In this document: in pieces, positions 25,576 through 32,971 of the stretch
Position numbering within the stretch: the stretch's first letter is position 1
Layout: every line of letters begins with the position of its first letter
Assembly: GCA_050741915.1 (NCBI GenBank)
Contig: JBOGEX010000135.1
Span: 1-64,000 of the forward strand
Length of the DNA: 64,000 nucleotides
Direction: 5' to 3'
Origin: JACCTH01 sp050741915
Lineage (GTDB): Bacteria > Actinomycetota > Acidimicrobiia > Spongiisociales > ZC4RG35
Notes under the pieces: generated by a model
What the model saw: the letters and a program-made list of their open reading frames with translations, nothing else
Database searches by the model: none
What the model was told of the DNA's origin: nothing
Translations under genes and position numbers: made by a program

Positions 25576-26546
25576 CGCCGGTAAAAAACCGTATCTGGAT
25601 CGTCGCCACGGTGGAGGCGACCGATGATCTGGAGGTGATCGAGGTGAGCGATGGTTTCGCGCAAGGCCAGACGCTGATCCATCGGTGACAGATTGGGCCG
25701 AAAGACCTCCTCCATCACCTGCCAGGCGCTTCTGCCAAGTGGGGCCACAACCTCCCACATCCCTTGCAGCCGGCGCTGATGGTGAAGAAGGATCTGCTCG
25801 GCCCGGGCCGAGCCATGGGAAACGACGTCGCCGTGGGCCGGATAGGTAGTGGAGACGCGGAGCTCTTCGATCTTGCGGAGGGAATCGAGGAACTCGCCGA
25901 GAACGTCTCCGAAGTCCTCGTCATATCCAACATAGGGAGTGATGCGGGGGAGAATGTGATCGCCAGCGAAGAGGGATCCGGTGCGCGAATCGCGCAGGCA
26001 GATATGAGTGGGCTCGTGACCTGGGGTGAAGATAACTTCGAGACTGCGGTTGCTACCTACTTCGATGATGTCGCCCTCGTCGATCGTGATGTCCGGAGGG
26101 GATAGGAACGGCATCCAATCTGGCCTGGGCCCGATGTCCACGAACGCGTCATAGGCCGTCGCCGGCACTCCGTGGCGGCGGGCCAGAGCTTCTGTTCGCA
26201 TCTTGAGACCCGCGGTGTCGTTGTAACGGTCGACGAGCTTGCGCGCTCGTTCATGCATCGCCACCCGCATTCCGAACTCCTCCACTAGGCGAGGAGCCAT
26301 CCCCACGTGATCGGGATGGAGGTGGGACACGATCAGCGTGTCGATCGAGGCCGGGTCATAACCAAGGCCGGCCAGGCCGCCCAGCAGCGCATTTCGACCG
26401 TCCAGCGAGTCGACCCCACAATCGATGAGAGCGAGGCCATCGGCGGACTCCACCAAATAGGCGTTGACGGTTCTCGGGGCGGTGAAAGGAAGGGGGAGGG
26501 GGAGGAGCGAGATTCCCTGGCCGAGGGGCTGGGGACCCTCACTCAC
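25572..26546 (-). CDS. MBL-fold metallo-hydrolase
   Basis: A 324-residue metallo-beta-lactamase-fold hydrolase with two metal sites. The HxHxDH motif is SHLHPDHVGM, a later ligand is in FTPGHEPTHICL, and AGDHILP and YPAHGD complete the set. The C-terminal ~70 residues (LHHQRRLQGMWEVV...LDHLQIIGRL) resemble the winged-helix tail of LACTB2-like hydrolases. The substrate is unknown. The start GTG 26546 overlaps the dodecin gene by 8 bases, so the two form a small operon. Confidence 0.9.
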   Translation of the reverse strand: MSEGPQPLGQGISLLPLPLPFTAPRTVNAYLVESADGLALIDCGVDSLDGRNALLGGLAGLGYDPASIDTLIVSHLHPDHVGMAPRLVEEFGMRVAMHERARKLVDRYNDTAGLKMRTEALARRHGVPATAYDAFVDIGPRPDWMPFLSPPDITIDEGDIIEVGSNRSLEVIFTPGHEPTHICLRDSRTGSLFAGDHILPRITPYVGYDEDFGDVLGEFLDSLRKIEELRVSTTYPAHGDVVSHGSARAEQILLHHQRRLQGMWEVVAPLGRSAWQVMEEVFRPNLSPMDQRLALRETIAHLDHLQIIGRLHRGDDPDTVFYRR

Positions 26547-26760
26547 GGCTCATCGACTCCCGTACCTGGAAGGTGATGTCGAGGGTGACTTCGAAGTCGG
26601 TTGGGACCCCGGCCGAGTCGACCTGGCCGGATACATGTACCACCTGGAAGCGGGTGATGTCGCGAATGGTGACGGCGGCCCGAGCCAAGACGGTGCGAAT
26701 CGCGTCTTCGATCGAGTCGGAGGATCCCCCTGAAAGCCGAACGGTCTTGCTGATGCTCAT
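26539..26760 (-). CDS. Dodecin-like flavin-binding protein
   Basis: 73 residues. The fold pattern beta-alpha-beta-beta is visible: SISKTVRLSGGSSDSIEDAIRT, helix AIRTVLARAAVTIRDI, then RFQVVHVSGQV and TDFEVTLDITFQV. Dodecins form hollow dodecamers that store flavins or other cofactors. The usual Trp that stacks on flavin (as in WFEV) is replaced, with RFQVV in its place, so ligand binding could differ. ATG 26760 is preferred over TTG 26763. It is divergent from dnaE2, sharing the upstream region that contains a large palindrome. Confidence 0.82.
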   Translation of the reverse strand: MSISKTVRLSGGSSDSIEDAIRTVLARAAVTIRDITRFQVVHVSGQVDSAGVPTDFEVTLDITFQVRESMSRE

Positions 26761-26808
26761 CAACCGAGCATATGCAAAAGCCCATGGGACTAAATCCGGC
26801 GAGCTTTC

Positions 26809-26850
26809 TTACGCATCAAACGCCGCCCCTGGGTCGCGTTTGATGCGTAA
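26809..26850. repeat. 15-bp-arm palindrome between dodecin and dnaE2
   Basis: Arms TTACGCATCAAACGC (26809-26823) and GCGTTTGATGCGTAA (26836-26850) are perfectly complementary with a 12-base loop. The pairing continues outward through GCTTT/AAAGC if one C is bulged. It lies between two divergent starts and 25 bases before ATG of dnaE2. This could be an operator for a dimeric regulator or a cruciform/attenuator. It is unrelated to the CTGGGCTG hairpin family. Confidence 0.7.
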
Positions 26851-26859
26851 AAAGCCCAG

Positions 26860-26880
26860 TATGCTCTCGAACACATGTTC
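26860..26880 (+). promoter_or_regulatory. LexA box overlapping the dnaE2 start codon
   Basis: GAACACATGTTC (26869-26880) is a perfect GAAC-N4-GTTC LexA operator, and its ATG (26875-26877) is the start codon of dnaE2. A -10-like TATGCT is at 26860-26865, placing transcription start about 4 bases before the ATG, so the message is nearly leaderless and the operator covers the start site. No good -35 is seen at 17-bp spacing. Confidence 0.85.
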
Positions 26881-29800
26881 GTCAAGTCGATCGAGTACGC
26901 AGAACTGCACTGTCATTCCAATTTCTCCTTCCTCGATGGCGCATCTCACCCCGAGGACTTGATCGCCGAGGCTTCAGACCTCGGTTACCGGGCGCTGGGG
27001 ATCACCGATCACAACGGGTTCTACGGAGCGGTGCGCTTCTCCACCGCGGCGGCAGAAGCGGGACTGGCCGCGGTCTACGGGACCGAGATCGGACTCAGCC
27101 AGGATCAGCAGTTTGATCTCGATGACCCCATTGAAGTGGCCCAAGCCCGCGATCAGGAAAATCTGTCATCTGATGTCTTGAAGTCTCGCAAGCGGGGTCG
27201 GACCAAGCGGATGCATGGCCAGAAGCCAACCGAAAAAGAGCCAACCGACCACTTACTACTCCTCGCCGGATCACCGGCGGGCTACCGATCCCTCTCCCAG
27301 TTGGTCTCCACCGCCCAGTTTCGAGGCGAGAAGGATCGGCCGGTCTATGAGTGGGAGGACCTTGCCAAGACCGCGACGGTTGCCGACATTGTGGCGCTGA
27401 GCGGTTGTCGGCAGGGGGCAGTGGCGAAGGCGGCGGCGGGAGGCGATCTGGCCGGGACGATGGCTGCGGCCATTCGTCTGCGGGAGTTGTTTGGTCGTCG
27501 TTTTTATCTCGAGCTATGGCATCACGGAATGCCCATCGACGACGTTCGCAACGATCTGATCTGGGAGGTGGCGGGCCGGCTCAACCTGGGGGTGGTGGCC
27601 ACCAACAACGTTCATTATCACCGCCGGCGGGAGGCCGACCTTTCCGAGGTGCTTGCGGCCATCGGCGGCCGGCGTTCGTTGGATCAGGCCGACGGGTTTC
27701 GTCCCGCCACCGACGAGCGGTATCTCAAGAGCCCCGAGGAGATGGGGATGAGGTTCGAGCGTTACCCGGGAACGATCAGGGCGGCGGTGCGTCTGGCCGA
27801 AAAACTCTCATTCGACCTGCGGCTCATCGCACCCAAGCTGCCCGATTTTCCAATGCCCGGTCATTTTCGCTCCGAGATGGAATACCTCCGTCATCTCACC
27901 TGGGAAGGAGCCAGGAAAACCTACCCCGGCGAAGGATCGATTGACGCTCGCCAGCGACTCGAGCACGAGCTGGGGATCATCGAGCGTCTCGGATTCGCCG
28001 GCTACTTCCTCGTGGTTTGGGACATCGTCAACTTCGCTCGCAGCCAGGACATCTTCTGTCAGATCAGGGGCTCGGGGGCGGACTCGGCCGTGTGTCGATG
28101 CCTGGGCTTGACCCGGGTCGATCCCATCCGGCTCGGTTTGCCTTTCGAGCGCTTCCTCTCCGAGGAGCGGGGCCGTCCTCCCGACATCGATCTGGATCTC
28201 GAAGCCGATCGCCGGGAGGAGGTGATTCAGTACTGCTACCGCCGATATGGGAGAGAGCGGGCAGCCATGGTGGCCAACGTCATCACTTACCGGGCACGAT
28301 CGGTCCTACGCGATGTCGGCAAGGCCTTGGGATTCACCCAGGCTCAGGTCGATGGTCTTTCCAAGTTTGTCGATAGCCACGACCCGGCCACCCTTCGTCT
28401 CGATGCTCCTTTGCCTCCGGGTCTGACCGCCGATCTGCTCTACGACGTTTGCTGGCGTCTCGATGGTTTTCCGCGTCATCTCGGGATTCATTCCGGAGGG
28501 ATGGTCATCGCCGACCGGCCTCTCTCCCAGGTGGTGCCGCTCGAATGGGGGCGAATGGAGGGGCGGTCGGTCCTGCAATGGGACAAGGACGACTGCGCGG
28601 CCATTGGCATCGTCAAGTTCGACCTCCTCGGCCTGGGCATGCTCAACGCCCTGCATCTCACCGCCGACCTGATCAAAGAAACCCACGGCATCGAGGTCGA
28701 CCTCGCCACCATCGAACAAGAACCGGCCATCTATGAGATGTTGACCAAGGCCGACACGGTCGGGCTGTTTCAGGTGGAGTCACGGGCACAGATGGCCACT
28801 CTTCCGCGCATGAAGCCCACCACCTTCTACGACCTGGCGGTCGAGGTGGCTTTGATTCGCCCGGGGCCAATTCAAGGGCAATCGGTTCATCCCTATCTCC
28901 GCCGCCGCAGTGGTGAAGAGGCGATTCGGTTTCCGCATCCGCTGACCATGCCCATCCTCGAGAAGACCCTCGGGGTGCCAATCTTCCAAGAGCAATTGAT
29001 GGAACTGGCGCGGGTGTGTGCCGGTTTTGACGGCGGTCAGTCGGATCGGCTCCGTCAGGCGATGACCCACAAGCGCTCCGAGCAGGCCATGGAAAGGCTT
29101 CGGGAGGAGGTCTTCTCGGGGATGGCCAAAATGGGGGTGATCGGGGAGTCCGCCGAAGAAATCTGGGAGAAGCTCCAGGGTTTCGCCCACTTCGGATTTC
29201 CCGAAAGTCACTCGGTCAGCTTTGCCTACATCGTCTATATGTCGGCCTGGTTGAAATATCACTGGCCGGCCGAGACGTTGGCCGGGCTGCTCAATGCCCA
29301 ACCGATGGGTTTTTATAGCCCCAACAGCCTCGTCCAGGATGCTCGCCGCCACGGGGTCGAGACGCTTTCCCCCTGTATCAATCGCTCATATCACGATTGC
29401 ACGATCGAAGCCTGGGAAGCCGATCCCGATGACGTTGTGACCTACTACGGAGCCTCGTGGAGACGGGGGAGGGGACCCCTCTCCGACCCTTTACGGCCGT
29501 CGGTAGCGGTCCGTCTAGGTCTCAGATACGTGCGCAACTTGGGCACGAAGGAAATCGACCTGATCGAGGCAGCCCGCCAGATCGGGGGTCGATTCCGCCA
29601 TCCCGAGGATTTGGCGTTTCGTACCGGTCTGTCGGTGCAAGCCCTCGAGGGACTGGCCGCTAGCGGTGCCATGGCCGACCTTCTGGTCGAGCGCCGACAG
29701 GGGCTTTGGGCGGCGGGCCCATTGTCCGAGATCGATCCCGGCCGGCTGCCCCTCTCACCCGGCACGGAGGCGCCCACCCTCGGAGCCATGGACACAGAGG

Positions 29801-30198
29801 AGGAGCATCGGGCCGATCTTTGGTCGACGGGGGTGTCTGTGACTCACCCGATCCAGTTCATTCGAACCCAGCTTCGAGAGGAAGGTTGCCTGACCGTGAT
29901 GGAAGCCTTGGAGCTAAAACGCAACGGCGAGATCGCCGAGGTGGGAGGGGTGATAACCCATCGCCAGCATCCCGGCACCGCCATGGGGGTGGTGTTCTTC
30001 AACCTGGAGGACGAGACCGGGATGCTCAACGTCGTGGTGCTTCCCGAAGTTTGGGCGCGTAATCGGGAGGTGGCCCGCAAACGCCCGGCCATGGTTATCG
30101 GTGGCCGCCTGGAGTACCGCGACGGCGTCACCAACCTCGTCGCTCATCGCTTCCGACCGCTGGGAGTCGCGACCCTCAAGTCGAGGGACTTCCGTTAG
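26875..30198 (+). CDS. dnaE2: Error-prone DNA polymerase III alpha subunit DnaE2
   Basis: An 1107-residue C-family polymerase for damage-induced mutagenic synthesis. The N-terminal PHP domain starts ELHCHSNFSFLDGASHPEDL. The palm contains PPDIDLDLEADRREEV (two metal Asp residues, about 436-442) and a third Asp in VKFDLLGLGMLNAL (about 581). A helix-hairpin-helix (LSVQALEGLAASGAM) and an OB domain (VGGVITHRQHPGTAMGVVFFNLED) close the protein. Length is normal for DnaE2 and shorter than replicative DnaE. It works with ImuA' and ImuB. The 3' terminal ~75 bases are duplicated downstream (30234-30315). Confidence 0.96.
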   Translation: MFVKSIEYAELHCHSNFSFLDGASHPEDLIAEASDLGYRALGITDHNGFYGAVRFSTAAAEAGLAAVYGTEIGLSQDQQFDLDDPIEVAQARDQENLSSDVLKSRKRGRTKRMHGQKPTEKEPTDHLLLLAGSPAGYRSLSQLVSTAQFRGEKDRPVYEWEDLAKTATVADIVALSGCRQGAVAKAAAGGDLAGTMAAAIRLRELFGRRFYLELWHHGMPIDDVRNDLIWEVAGRLNLGVVATNNVHYHRRREADLSEVLAAIGGRRSLDQADGFRPATDERYLKSPEEMGMRFERYPGTIRAAVRLAEKLSFDLRLIAPKLPDFPMPGHFRSEMEYLRHLTWEGARKTYPGEGSIDARQRLEHELGIIERLGFAGYFLVVWDIVNFARSQDIFCQIRGSGADSAVCRCLGLTRVDPIRLGLPFERFLSEERGRPPDIDLDLEADRREEVIQYCYRRYGRERAAMVANVITYRARSVLRDVGKALGFTQAQVDGLSKFVDSHDPATLRLDAPLPPGLTADLLYDVCWRLDGFPRHLGIHSGGMVIADRPLSQVVPLEWGRMEGRSVLQWDKDDCAAIGIVKFDLLGLGMLNALHLTADLIKETHGIEVDLATIEQEPAIYEMLTKADTVGLFQVESRAQMATLPRMKPTTFYDLAVEVALIRPGPIQGQSVHPYLRRRSGEEAIRFPHPLTMPILEKTLGVPIFQEQLMELARVCAGFDGGQSDRLRQAMTHKRSEQAMERLREEVFSGMAKMGVIGESAEEIWEKLQGFAHFGFPESHSVSFAYIVYMSAWLKYHWPAETLAGLLNAQPMGFYSPNSLVQDARRHGVETLSPCINRSYHDCTIEAWEADPDDVVTYYGASWRRGRGPLSDPLRPSVAVRLGLRYVRNLGTKEIDLIEAARQIGGRFRHPEDLAFRTGLSVQALEGLAASGAMADLLVERRQGLWAAGPLSEIDPGRLPLSPGTEAPTLGAMDTEEEHRADLWSTGVSVTHPIQFIRTQLREEGCLTVMEALELKRNGEIAEVGGVITHRQHPGTAMGVVFFNLEDETGMLNVVVLPEVWARNREVARKRPAMVIGGRLEYRDGVTNLVAHRFRPLGVATLKSRDFR

Positions 30199-30415
30199 TT
30201 ACGAACAGCTCCATTAACCCAACCCGACTTAGCGCGACGGCGTCACGCGACTCCGATGGCTCATCGCTTCCGACCGCTGGGAGTCGCCACACTCAAGTCG
30301 CGCGACTTCCATTGAGCGATCAACCGCAGCGTTCTCTGGGCTGTAGACGTTGTAGCACAACTTCTACAACCCTGGGTTCGCTTACGAACAGCTCCAATAA
30401 CCCCAGCCCGATCCC
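30119..30415. repeat. Tandem duplication of the dnaE2 / lysozyme-like 3' junction
   Basis: Copy 1 (30119-30231) holds the dnaE2 3' end and, reading on, TTACGAACAGCTCCATTAACC. Copy 2 (30234-30415) repeats both parts: GCGACGGCGTCAC, then CTCATCGCTTCCGACCGCTG and the rest of the gene end with a few substitutions, and later TTACGAACAGCTCCAATAACC, which is the true 3' end of the minus-strand lysozyme-like gene. Offset is 115-117 bases. In copy 2 about 69 extra bases (30313-30381), including a CTGGGCTG-type hairpin element, separate the two parts that are contiguous in copy 1. Confidence 0.8.
30334..30380 (+). repeat. Hairpin repeat family, copy 3 (variant stem)
   Basis: CTCTGGGCTG, then the inner stem GTAGACGTTGT / ACAACTTCTAC with loop AGC, then AACCCTGGGTTCG. 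It has the same subtype as 16108-16154 and lies between the convergent dnaE2 and lysozyme-like genes. It is absent from the first copy of the local duplication, which acts as an internal empty-site control. Confidence 0.8.
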
Positions 30416-30948
30416 TGGTAAACGATATGAGCCGCTACCGCCACATTGAGAGCAGGGTCGAACGGATCCGCGCGGCGGTTGAAACCCATTGCCTCGGTAG
30501 CCGCAATCCAATCGGAGGGGGCGATCTGGAAGAGACCCAACAAGCCGGAGTCCGGGTTGACGAGGTCGACATCAAAACGGGAGAGACACCAAGCGAGGCG
30601 CACGGCCTTGTTGACATCACTCGACGCAAAGTTGTCCTCGACGAGGCCCCGAAGAGCGACGGAGTCGAGCCAGCCGGTGTTCAGTTCGAGGGATGTGGTC
30701 GCCTGGGCAGTGACCACCGGGACAGTGGTGGCTGGTTCGGCCACTTCGGGAGCGGCAGCTTTGGTCCCGGCCATTGCCAACCAGCCATGGGCGGAGACAG
30801 CACCGGCCGACTCCCCCCAAACTACATCGCCGAGAGTTGTGGCCGGTGTCATTGGAGGAGCCCCGGCGTTGAACGCGGCGAAGCCGGCGATGGCAAGAAG
30901 GATCACCGCCGACCACCCGGCCACATAAAGGAACCGATGGAAACTCAT
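30382..30948 (-). CDS. Membrane-anchored lysozyme/SLT-like protein, catalytic Glu missing
   Basis: 188 residues. An N-terminal membrane anchor (FLYVAGWSAVILLAIAGFAAF) and a low-complexity Ala/Thr/Pro linker (to ~90) precede a lytic-transglycosylase-like domain: VNKAVRLAWCLSRFDVDLV, NPDSGLLGLFQI, DWIAATEAMGFNRRADPFDPALNVAVAA. In active relatives the first motif reads CESRF; here Leu122 (CTC) replaces the catalytic Glu. A glycan-binding rather than glycan-cutting role is likely, unless this is a recent loss. The 3' end is duplicated nearby. Confidence 0.78.
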   Translation of the reverse strand: MSFHRFLYVAGWSAVILLAIAGFAAFNAGAPPMTPATTLGDVVWGESAGAVSAHGWLAMAGTKAAAPEVAEPATTVPVVTAQATTSLELNTGWLDSVALRGLVEDNFASSDVNKAVRLAWCLSRFDVDLVNPDSGLLGLFQIAPSDWIAATEAMGFNRRADPFDPALNVAVAAHIVYQGSGWGYWSCS

Positions 30949-31023
30949 GACTCCGCCCCGTTCAAGCCAACCAGATGCTTGTCCGATTGCTTCTGAAACT
31001 AAACCGGCCCCAGAGCCCTCGGC

Positions 31024-31045
31024 AAACCGCTATACGGGCGGTTTT
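31024..31045 (-). terminator. Possible short terminator at the end of the AroQ-fusion gene
   Basis: Arms AAACCGC (31024-31030) and GCGGTTT (31038-31044) form a 7-bp stem that overlaps the stop codon of the minus-strand fusion gene. On the minus strand the A-side arm yields a T-rich 3' edge only weakly, so this is a marginal terminator. Confidence 0.35.
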
Positions 31046-32151
31046 CGCGCTCCCAGCTCCCCGATCACCAACCCCCAATCACTGGTTGAGGGTTCCAGCA
31101 AGTCGAAGTGCCTACCGTCCGATTCGACCAGGTCGATCGCTGTGTTTTGCTCCCGAGCCATCTCGACATAGCGACGGATCGGATCGATCGGGACCAGTCT
31201 GTCGGCAGGGCTGGCAATCACGACCGCACGGCCCTGTCGCGGCAGCCGGTGGGCAGGCGAGTACTCCGCGGGGTGGCCGAGGGGCTCTGCCAACAGGCGT
31301 GCAAACGTATCGTCGGCCAGCCCACGGTCGCGGGCGAAGGCGAGGTCACAGAAGGGAGCCATTGCCACCGTCAGACCTGGGTGAGTAGCCCAAAGGGCCA
31401 TGGTCGCTCCCGCCGAGTGCCCCAGCAGCACGACCCGATCGGCTGAAAATCCAGTCAGATCGGGGATTTTGTGGAGGGCAGTAGCAATGTCGGCAAAGCT
31501 CTCCGGCCAGCCACCGCCGAGCCCCAGCCGGCGATATTCGAGGTTGTAGGTAGCCACCTCTCTTCGCCAAAGGTCGACCGCGATCGATTCTGTGGTGTCG
31601 GCGGTCCACTCGTGACGCCACAGGCCCCCATGGATGACGACTACCAGCTGCGACGCTCCCGCGACGCTCCTCAAATCGCCAAACTGATCGGGGAGCGATC
31701 CATAGGCAAGACGCTCGGTGGAAACGGCAGCCCGGTTGATTAAGTGCCGGATCGCCCATCGGTATCCGCCGGTGCCCCGGCCATAAATTCGATAGGCGGG
31801 GTCGATGACCGACCGCCGACGCCACGGCTCCCGCTCCATGATGTTGCTGATGTGAACCTCCACTACAGGTGTAGAGATCGAAGCGACCGCATCTCCCAAA
31901 GATCGCGAGTAGTGGGTGAGAGCACCCGGATTGAGGACGATCCCGTCAAACTCGGACTCGGCTCCGGTGATCGTCTCGACGATCTCAGCTTCCCGGTTCG
32001 ATTGATAGGTGCTGACCTCGGTTGCCAGGTCGGCGCCATATTTCTTGAGGTCGCGCTCGAGCTCGTCGAGGCTCGTGGAGCCATAAATTTCGGGTTCTCT
32101 TCGGCCAAGACGGTCGAGGTTGGGGCCGTTGATCACCAGGTAACGGGGCAT
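31030..32151 (-). CDS. Fusion: type II 3-dehydroquinate dehydratase + alpha/beta hydrolase
   Basis: 373 residues from ATG 32151. Residues 1-~143 are AroQ: NGPNLDRLGRREPEIYG with catalytic Tyr23, SNREAEIVE, NPGALTHYS (75-82 region), EVHISN with catalytic His100, and REPWRRRS. AroQ converts 3-dehydroquinate to 3-dehydroshikimate. Residues ~146-373 are an alpha/beta hydrolase: oxyanion HGGLW (174-178), nucleophile Ser246 in GHSAG, candidate Asp317 (SPADRLVP) and His348 (DGRHFD). The hydrolase half resembles kynurenine-formamidase-like enzymes. No stop or frameshift separates the halves. The long upstream extension to 32451 is not protein-like. Confidence 0.87.
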   Translation of the reverse strand: MPRYLVINGPNLDRLGRREPEIYGSTSLDELERDLKKYGADLATEVSTYQSNREAEIVETITGAESEFDGIVLNPGALTHYSRSLGDAVASISTPVVEVHISNIMEREPWRRRSVIDPAYRIYGRGTGGYRWAIRHLINRAAVSTERLAYGSLPDQFGDLRSVAGASQLVVVIHGGLWRHEWTADTTESIAVDLWRREVATYNLEYRRLGLGGGWPESFADIATALHKIPDLTGFSADRVVLLGHSAGATMALWATHPGLTVAMAPFCDLAFARDRGLADDTFARLLAEPLGHPAEYSPAHRLPRQGRAVVIASPADRLVPIDPIRRYVEMAREQNTAIDLVESDGRHFDLLEPSTSDWGLVIGELGARKPPV

Positions 32152-32227
32152 CGGTGGCGATGTTAGGAAGCGGGGTGAAAGGACCGTTCTCCGAGAAACC
32201 CGGGACGGGTGGCAAAATTGCTCTTCG

Positions 32228-32968
32228 ATGCGTCGCTTTCTGGCTCTTGTCGTTGGCCTGGCCGTGATTGGTTGTGGTGAGGCGCCGCTGGCGGGCGTGG
32301 GCGGACATTCATCGGACTGGATCGGTGAGCCCACCCTGGCCACCTCTGAGACAACGGCAGCAGATGGGCCGTCTCTTAGCTCAGTGCACAGGACCGAGTG
32401 GTGGAACGGCGACCTCGTACCTGTGGGCGGGACCACACCGGCGGAGATCATCGCCGGGGTCTATACCCGGGCCCGATCGAGCGACCCGTACGTGCAGGCA
32501 ACCCCGGCCGAGATCGCGGCTGCCCTCCCCGGCGTCGAGTTTCCGAGTCAGGTGCCTCCCGAGGTGCGATTCATTACCAGCCAACTCGTGTACGACCTTT
32601 CTCAGCTCACACTTGCCACGGACCAGGTCGCAGCCTTCGGTTTGTGGTCGGTCGAGCCCTACACGCGCTCGCGATCGGTCGGCCAGCAAGCAGTGTTGAC
32701 TGTCGTCAACGATCCGGAAGGGTTGGCCGCCATCGCCTCGGGGATGGCCGATACCAGCTGCGCCCGCTACATCGACCGGCAGGCTCAATGTTCAGTGGTG
32801 ACCGTCGGGGAGCACCCGGCCTGGGAGCTCGCTAACAACCTCGGCCTGACGCTGATCTGGTTCTCCGAGACTTACCGCTACGAGCTTTTCCTGCGATCGG
32901 GAGTCAACCCGTCCTTGGCTTCGGAAATGGCCGAATCGGCCCGACCTCTCTCGGCGCTTTCCTTCTAA
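32228..32968 (+). CDS. Putative lipoprotein of unknown function
   Basis: 246 residues. Signal peptide and lipobox: MRRFLALVVGLAVIGC, with Cys16 as the predicted lipidation site, then a Gly/Ser-rich linker. The mature part has EVRFITSQLVYDLSQLTLATDQVAAFGLWSVEPYT and a Cys pair (DTSCARYIDRQAQCSVV). No family is recognised. The stop is immediately followed by the ABC exporter gene, so the two are likely co-transcribed. The divergent neighbour is the AroQ fusion (76-base gap). Confidence 0.7.
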   Translation: MRRFLALVVGLAVIGCGEAPLAGVGGHSSDWIGEPTLATSETTAADGPSLSSVHRTEWWNGDLVPVGGTTPAEIIAGVYTRARSSDPYVQATPAEIAAALPGVEFPSQVPPEVRFITSQLVYDLSQLTLATDQVAAFGLWSVEPYTRSRSVGQQAVLTVVNDPEGLAAIASGMADTSCARYIDRQAQCSVVTVGEHPAWELANNLGLTLIWFSETYRYELFLRSGVNPSLASEMAESARPLSALSF

Positions 32969-32971
32969 GTG

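Noticed and set aside
31030..32451. 473-residue start for the AroQ fusion
   Set aside because: The first 100 residues overlap the lipoprotein gene on the other strand and are low-complexity; AroQ begins canonically at ATG 32151.
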